From: Streptomyces griseofuscus
Lineage (GTDB): Bacteria > Actinomycetota > Actinomycetes > Streptomycetales > Streptomycetaceae
NCBI RefSeq assembly: GCF_014673495.1
Contig: NZ_CP051006.1
Location: forward strand, 2,418,001-2,482,000
Direction: 5' to 3'
Length of the DNA: 64,000 nucleotides
The position numbers and the translations under genes are program-made. Of the stretch, positions 60,475 to 64,000 are shown one piece after another (the first letter of the stretch is position 1; each line of letters starts with the position of its first letter). A model generated the notes under the pieces. That model saw only the letters and a program-made list of their open reading frames with translations, was not told where the DNA came from and did no database searches.

Positions 60475-60558
60475 GAACCTGCTCCTCGGGAAGTCCCCCG
60501 GAAGGGCCCAGGAGGGCCGGAGCGGGCCCGGGAAGGGCCCAGGGGGTCTCGGGGTGGG

Positions 60559-61473
60559 TCAGAGTTCCTTGTGAAGACCGCGCACTCTCAGGGGCTTCGC
60601 AGGCTGTTCCAGGGGCGGCAGCTGCTCCAGCTCCTCCCAGGGCACCTGGATCTTGCGCAGATCGGCGCGGACGCGGGCCGCGAGTCTTCTGGTGTCCCGG
60701 CGGTTCAGGACCGCTCCGACCGCGGCTCCCACCATGAAGGGCATCAGTGTGGGCATGTCCCGCACCATCCGCTTCATGATCTGCTGGCGCAGTTCGCGCT
60801 TCATGCGGCCGCCGAGGGCCGCGTCGTACGTCGACGGCTTCATCACGTCGATACCGCGCTCCCCCGACCAGGCGGACAGGTACGCGGTGCTGCGGACCTT
60901 GAGGTTGCCGGGCGGCCGGTGGCCGTAGACCTCGTGCAGTTCCGCGATGAGTTTCAGTTCGACCGCCGCGACCCCGGTGATCTCCGTGGCCAGTTCGGTC
61001 GGCAGGGCGGGCGGTACGGGCAGCATCGCCGCCGCGCCGACCCCGGCCCCGATGGTCGAGGTCCCGGCCGCGGCGCCCGCCACCAGCTTGTCGGCGAGTT
61101 CCTCGGGTCCGAGACCGGGGAACTGCCTGCGCAGGGTCGCGAGGTCGCGTACGGGCACTCGCGGGGCGATGTCGATGACACGGTCCGCGAGGTACGCCAG
61201 GCCCGCCCGAGCGCGGTCACCGCTCCTGCGGGCGCCTTCCCGGGCGATGACCCGGGCTTTGCCACCGATGACCCGTGCCTGCCGCCTGGCGATGGGCACG
61301 GGTCGTCGCTTCGGCACCGGATGGTCGGTCCGGTCCGCCGTCGGTTCGAGCGAGGCCCCCGTGTCCGGGGAGCCACGCTCGTCGTCACGCGCGCCGAGTG
61401 GGCCGTCGGGCGGCCCTTGGTCCGCTTTCCGCAGGGAGAAGCGGCGCTTCCGGGGAGGGGTCGAGCCAGTCAT
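60559..61473 (-). CDS. Conserved actinobacterial hypothetical protein (possibly EcsC-like)
   Basis: This encodes 304 residues from ATG 61473. After a basic, low-complexity 85 residues, the body contains APRVPVRDLATLRRQFPGLG, a Gly/Ala-rich hydrophobic stretch (LVAGAAAGTSTIGAGVGAAA), LPTELATEITGVAAVELKLI and a second hydrophobic span PTLMPFMVGAAVGAVLNRRD. This pattern of a glycine-rich amphipathic segment before a membrane-targeting helix resembles EcsC-like proteins, but the match is loose. It lies 13 bp from the DUF4193 gene on the same strand and may be co-transcribed. A GC-rich GGGCCC-repeat region (60492-60548) separates it from the convergent gene. Confidence 0.7.
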   Translation of the reverse strand: MTGSTPPRKRRFSLRKADQGPPDGPLGARDDERGSPDTGASLEPTADRTDHPVPKRRPVPIARRQARVIGGKARVIAREGARRSGDRARAGLAYLADRVIDIAPRVPVRDLATLRRQFPGLGPEELADKLVAGAAAGTSTIGAGVGAAAMLPVPPALPTELATEITGVAAVELKLIAELHEVYGHRPPGNLKVRSTAYLSAWSGERGIDVMKPSTYDAALGGRMKRELRQQIMKRMVRDMPTLMPFMVGAAVGAVLNRRDTRRLAARVRADLRKIQVPWEELEQLPPLEQPAKPLRVRGLHKEL

Positions 61474-61486
61474 GGCCGACCCGTCC

Positions 61487-61783
61487 TCAGTCGCAGTCGC
61501 GGCAGATCGGCTGACCGTTCTTCTCGCGGGCCAGCTGGCTGCGGTGGTGGACCAGGAAGCAGCTCATGCAGGTGAACTCGTCCTGCTGCTTCGGCAGCAC
61601 CCGGACGGCCAGTTCCTCGTTCGAGAGGTCTGCTCCGGGCAGTTCCAGGCCCTCGGCGGCCTCGAACTCGTCGACGTCCACCGCGGAGGTGGTCTTGTCG
61701 TTCCGCCGGGCCTTCAGCTCTTCCAAGCTGTCCGAGTCGACGTCATCGTCTGTCTTGCGTGGAGTGTCGTAGTCGGTTGCCAT
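61487..61783 (-). CDS. DUF4193 protein (four-Cys zinc-binding type)
   Basis: This encodes 98 residues from ATG 61783; the open frame upstream lacks support. The N-terminal half is very acidic (DDDVDSDSLEELKARRNDKT, DVDEFEAAEGLELPGADLS). The C-terminal half carries CMSCFLVHHRSQLA and CRDCD, a CxxC...CxxC zinc ribbon typical of DUF4193. The family is near-universal in actinobacteria, of unknown function. The start is preceded by a GGGGGAGAG ribosome site. Confidence 0.93.
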   Translation of the reverse strand: MATDYDTPRKTDDDVDSDSLEELKARRNDKTTSAVDVDEFEAAEGLELPGADLSNEELAVRVLPKQQDEFTCMSCFLVHHRSQLAREKNGQPICRDCD

Positions 61784-62015
61784 ATCGCTCTCCCCCTCTG
61801 GGTGTCTGCGGTGTCTCCAGCGCACGTAACGCGTGAGAGGCCGGACTTGTGCCCGACCTGAGGCGGAGATTTTGCCTCACATCAAGGGCTGTTACTCAAT
61901 CGACACCCAACCCGATCCCTCAAGAGTGATCGGCTTGGATGGCGGTGAGGACCGTACACGCTTCGAATACCGCACCTCAAAGGCGCCTCATCGTGTACTT
62001 CCCGTGATCAAGAGC

Positions 62016-62038
62016 CCTGAAAACCAGGACTTTTCAGG
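62016..62038. terminator. A/T-rich hairpin downstream of cutS
   Basis: CCTGAAAA (62016-62023) and TTTTCAGG (62031-62038) pair perfectly across 7 nt. On the minus strand it lies 148 bp beyond the cutS stop, between cutS and the DUF4193 gene; termination or a protein-binding site are both possible. Confidence 0.4.
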
Positions 62039-62090
62039 CTTTCTGCCCTCTGTCATGATCACTGACCGTACATGGCCGGAAATCCGCCCA

Positions 62091-62104
62091 TGTGATCGAT
62101 CACA
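62091..62104. promoter_or_regulatory. TGTGATCGATCACA palindrome
   Basis: This is a perfect 14-bp palindrome with TGTGA/TCACA half-sites, as in CRP-family operators but with a 4-nt rather than 6-nt spacer. It lies about 310 bp upstream of the DUF4193 start and 80 bp past the cutS stop. Confidence 0.4.
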
Positions 62105-62185
62105 CAAACAGAAGCCCATTCAGCCCCTGAAAAATTCCGCGTAAAGCGAACATCTCCCGCGTGTGTCGACGGAATGGGCCATGGA

Positions 62186-63433
62186 TCACAGCGGAAGTGT
62201 CACACGCATCACGAGGCCACCGCCCTCGCGGGGTCGCGCCGCGATGTGCCCGCCGTGGGCCCTGGCCACGGACCGCACGATGGACAGGCCGAGGCCGACG
62301 CCCTTGTCGCTGCCCGTGCGCTCGGTGCGCAGCCGTCTGAAGGGCTCGAAGAGGTTGTCGATCTCGTACGCCGGCACCACCGGACCGGTGTTCGAGACGG
62401 TGAGCACCGCCTGGCCGTGCTGGACCTCGGTATCCACCTCGACCCAGCCCCCCTCGGCCACGTTGTACCGCACGGCGTTCTGTACGAGGTTCAGCGCGAT
62501 GCGCTCCAGGAGCACGCCGTTTCCCTGCACCACGGCCGGTGCGCGCTCGCCGCGGATCTCCACGCCCTTGGCCTCCGCCTCGGAGCGGACCTGGTCGATG
62601 GCCTGACCGGCCACCTCGGCCAGGTCGACCGGTTTGCGCTCCACGATCTGGTTGTCGCTGCGGGCGAGCAGCAGCAGGCCCTCGACCAGCTGCTCACTGC
62701 GCTCATTGGTGGCCAGCAGCGTCTTGCCGAGCTGCTGGAGCTCCACCGGCGCGCCCGGGTCGGAGAGATGGACCTCCAGGAGCGTGCGGTTGATCGCCAG
62801 CGGGGTGCGCAGTTCGTGCGAGGCGTTGCCGACGAAGCGCTGCTGGGCGGTGAAGGCCCGCTGGAGGCGCTCCAGCATCTCGTCGAAGGTGTCCGCCAGC
62901 TCCTTGAGCTCGTCGTCCGGGCCGTCCAGCTCGATCCGGCGGGACAGGTCGGAGCCGGCCACCGCGCGGGCGGTGCGGGTGATGCGGCCGAGCGGGGACA
63001 GCACCCGGCCGGCCATCGCGTAACCGAACGCGAAGGCGATCACGGCGAGACCCAGCAGGGCCAGCAGCGAGCGGCTGAGCAGGTTGTCCAGGGCGGCCTG
63101 GCGCTGGTGGTCCACGCACTGGCTGATCGTGTTGTTGAAGTCGGCCAGCGGCAGGCTGGTGGTGTTGATCGCGGGGCAGTTGTCGCTGGAGACCTTCAGC
63201 TCCTGGAAGCTGACGATCTTGAACAGCGGCTGGTTGCCGGTGCTGATGGCCTGCGCGGCGAGCAGGTAGATGATCGACAGCAGCAGGATGCCGGCGATCA
63301 GGAACATGCCGCCGTACAGCAGCGTGAGCCGTATCCGGATCGTGGGCCGCAGCCAGGGAAAGGGCGGCTCCGGGCGCCGGGGGTCCCAGGTGGGCTTCGG
63401 GGGCGCCTGCGGGGGCGCGGGGGTGGAGGCCAT
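62186..63433 (-). CDS. cutS: CutS sensor histidine kinase
   Basis: This encodes 415 residues from ATG 63433, 6 bp after the cutR stop. A Pro-rich cytoplasmic tail leads to membrane helix 1 (LLYGGMFLIAGILLLSIIYL). An external loop of about 55 residues holds exactly two cysteines (C86 and C106), then comes helix 2 (LLALLGLAVIAFAFGYAMAG). A HAMP domain, the phospho-acceptor His206 in GNASHELRTPLAINRT, and a HATPase domain (NLVQNAVRYNVAEGG, DKGVGLGLSIVRSVARAHGG) follow. It is complete. Family knowledge: CutRS is a conserved Streptomyces two-component system, linked to secretion or redox stress; a reversible disulfide between the two external cysteines is a plausible signal. Confidence 0.93.
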   Translation of the reverse strand: MASTPAPPQAPPKPTWDPRRPEPPFPWLRPTIRIRLTLLYGGMFLIAGILLLSIIYLLAAQAISTGNQPLFKIVSFQELKVSSDNCPAINTTSLPLADFNNTISQCVDHQRQAALDNLLSRSLLALLGLAVIAFAFGYAMAGRVLSPLGRITRTARAVAGSDLSRRIELDGPDDELKELADTFDEMLERLQRAFTAQQRFVGNASHELRTPLAINRTLLEVHLSDPGAPVELQQLGKTLLATNERSEQLVEGLLLLARSDNQIVERKPVDLAEVAGQAIDQVRSEAEAKGVEIRGERAPAVVQGNGVLLERIALNLVQNAVRYNVAEGGWVEVDTEVQHGQAVLTVSNTGPVVPAYEIDNLFEPFRRLRTERTGSDKGVGLGLSIVRSVARAHGGHIAARPREGGGLVMRVTLPL

Positions 63434-63439
63434 GGTCGA

Positions 63440-64000
63440 TCAGATCCGGTAACCGGAGCCGGGCACGGTGACGATCACGGGGGGCTCGCCGAGTTTGCGG
63501 CGCAGGGTCATGACCGTCACCCGGACCACGTTGGTGAACGGGTCGGTGTTCTCGTCCCAGGCCTTCTCCAGCAGCTGTTCCGCCGAGACGACCGCGCCCT
63601 CGCTGCGCATCAGCACCTCCAGGACCGCGAACTCCTTGGGCGCGAGCTGGACCTCCTTGCCGTCACGGAAGACCTCGCGGCGGTTGGGGTCCAGCTTGAT
63701 CCCTGCGCGCTCCAGGACCGGCGGCAGGGGGACGCTGGTGCGGCGGCCGAGGGCGCGCACGCGGGCGATCAGCTCGCTGAACGCGAACGGCTTGGGAAGA
63801 TAGTCGTCGGCACCGATCTCCAGGCCCTCGACACGGTCGCTGACGTCTCCGGAGGCGGTGAGCATCAGCACTCTGGTGGGCATGCCCAGCTCGACGATCC
63901 TGCGGCAGACGTCGTCGCCGTGCACGAGCGGGAGGTCGCGGTCGAGGACGACCACGTCGTAGTCGTTGACGCCGATGCGTTCCAACGCGGCCGCACCGTC
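63440..64000 (-). CDS. cutR: CutR response regulator, partial (N-terminus beyond window)
   Basis: The frame is open to the window edge; the visible part covers all but roughly the first 30 residues. The receiver shows DVVVLDRDLPLVHGDDVCRR with the phospho-acceptor Asp, LMLTASGDVSDR, and the conserved Lys in YLPKPFAFSELIARV. The OmpR-type winged helix is VQLAPKEFAVLEVLMRSEGA, DPFTNVVRVTVMTLRRKLGE and VPGSGYRI at the end. The sequence agrees closely with my memory of Streptomyces CutR. cutR precedes cutS in the same operon. Confidence 0.94.
   Translation of the reverse strand, partial: DGAAALERIGVNDYDVVVLDRDLPLVHGDDVCRRIVELGMPTRVLMLTASGDVSDRVEGLEIGADDYLPKPFAFSELIARVRALGRRTSVPLPPVLERAGIKLDPNRREVFRDGKEVQLAPKEFAVLEVLMRSEGAVVSAEQLLEKAWDENTDPFTNVVRVTVMTLRRKLGEPPVIVTVPGSGYRI

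Larger units (their letters stand above)
61784..62185. other. AT-richer intergenic region with palindromes
   Basis: About 400 bp lie between cutS (ending here on the minus strand) and the DUF4193 start, markedly AT-richer than average. It contains a hairpin CCTGAAAA/TTTTCAGG (62016-62038) and the palindrome TGTGATCGATCACA (62091-62104). A 103-codon open frame on the plus strand has no start signal or family features and is not called. Confidence 0.5.

Noticed and set aside
60475..60558. GGGCCC-rich repeats as a bidirectional terminator
   Set aside because: Several alternative weak pairings and no T-tract; low confidence.

Overview
The window is high-GC actinobacterial chromosome, most likely Streptomyces. 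The evidence is strong third-position GC bias, many GTG/TTG starts, a sortase-type LASTG surface protein, a mycothiol-type DinB-fold enzyme, DUF3710, DUF4193, DUF3093 and DUF3159 proteins, and a CutR/CutS pair close to the textbook Streptomyces proteins. No rRNA, tRNA or CRISPR array was seen.

Layout. (1) 1-8.3 kb, minus strand: a tightly coupled three-gene operon that looks like a conflict system. It encodes an LCAT/lipase-like hydrolase, a caspase-like/STAND NTPase/WD40 giant, and a pseudokinase joined in frame to an SF1 helicase but split from it by an amber codon. (2) 8.7-30.2 kb: mixed Streptomyces accessory and housekeeping genes. These include a GAF-SpoIIE phosphatase, a MASE1 sensor, an amidohydrolase/MarR divergent pair, a SUKH protein, a HAD phosphatase, a small sigma factor, surface and lipoproteins, a DyP peroxidase, an XRE-NB-ARC-TPR regulator and an NlpC/P60 hydrolase. 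Several tandem repeats and a head-on fusion of two truncated XRE genes lie here. (3) 30.2-31.55 kb: decayed alpha/beta-hydrolase and crotonase genes. (4) 31,555-47,764: a 16.2-kb island bounded by a perfect 43-bp direct repeat. The right copy is the 3' end of an intact TrmA/RumA-type RNA methyltransferase gene, so the island appears to be integrated in that gene. (5) 47.7-64 kb: conserved core with the RNA methyltransferase, K+ homeostasis genes (KimA-like permease, two TrkA proteins, KdpD/KdpE), a thioesterase-dUTPase-DUF3710 operon, DUF proteins, and cutS-cutR at the right edge.

The island is the most interesting part. It carries a pPIWI-RE-type system: a PIWI/RNase H protein, a DinG-like Fe-S helicase and a REase-like Zn-ribbon protein. 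A fourth, translationally coupled gene heads that operon. It encodes an AddB/Cas4-like nuclease whose Fe-S cysteine pattern occurs twice. A protein kinase gene diverges from the operon across only 33 bp. The same island has a SARP-NB-ARC-TPR regulator frameshifted at a 7-nt homopolymer, an excisionase-like HTH gene without a recognisable integrase, and a Doc-type toxin/antitoxin pair in which both partners carry inactivating-looking single-base changes.

Functional calls come from motifs and protein-family knowledge only. No database search was run.
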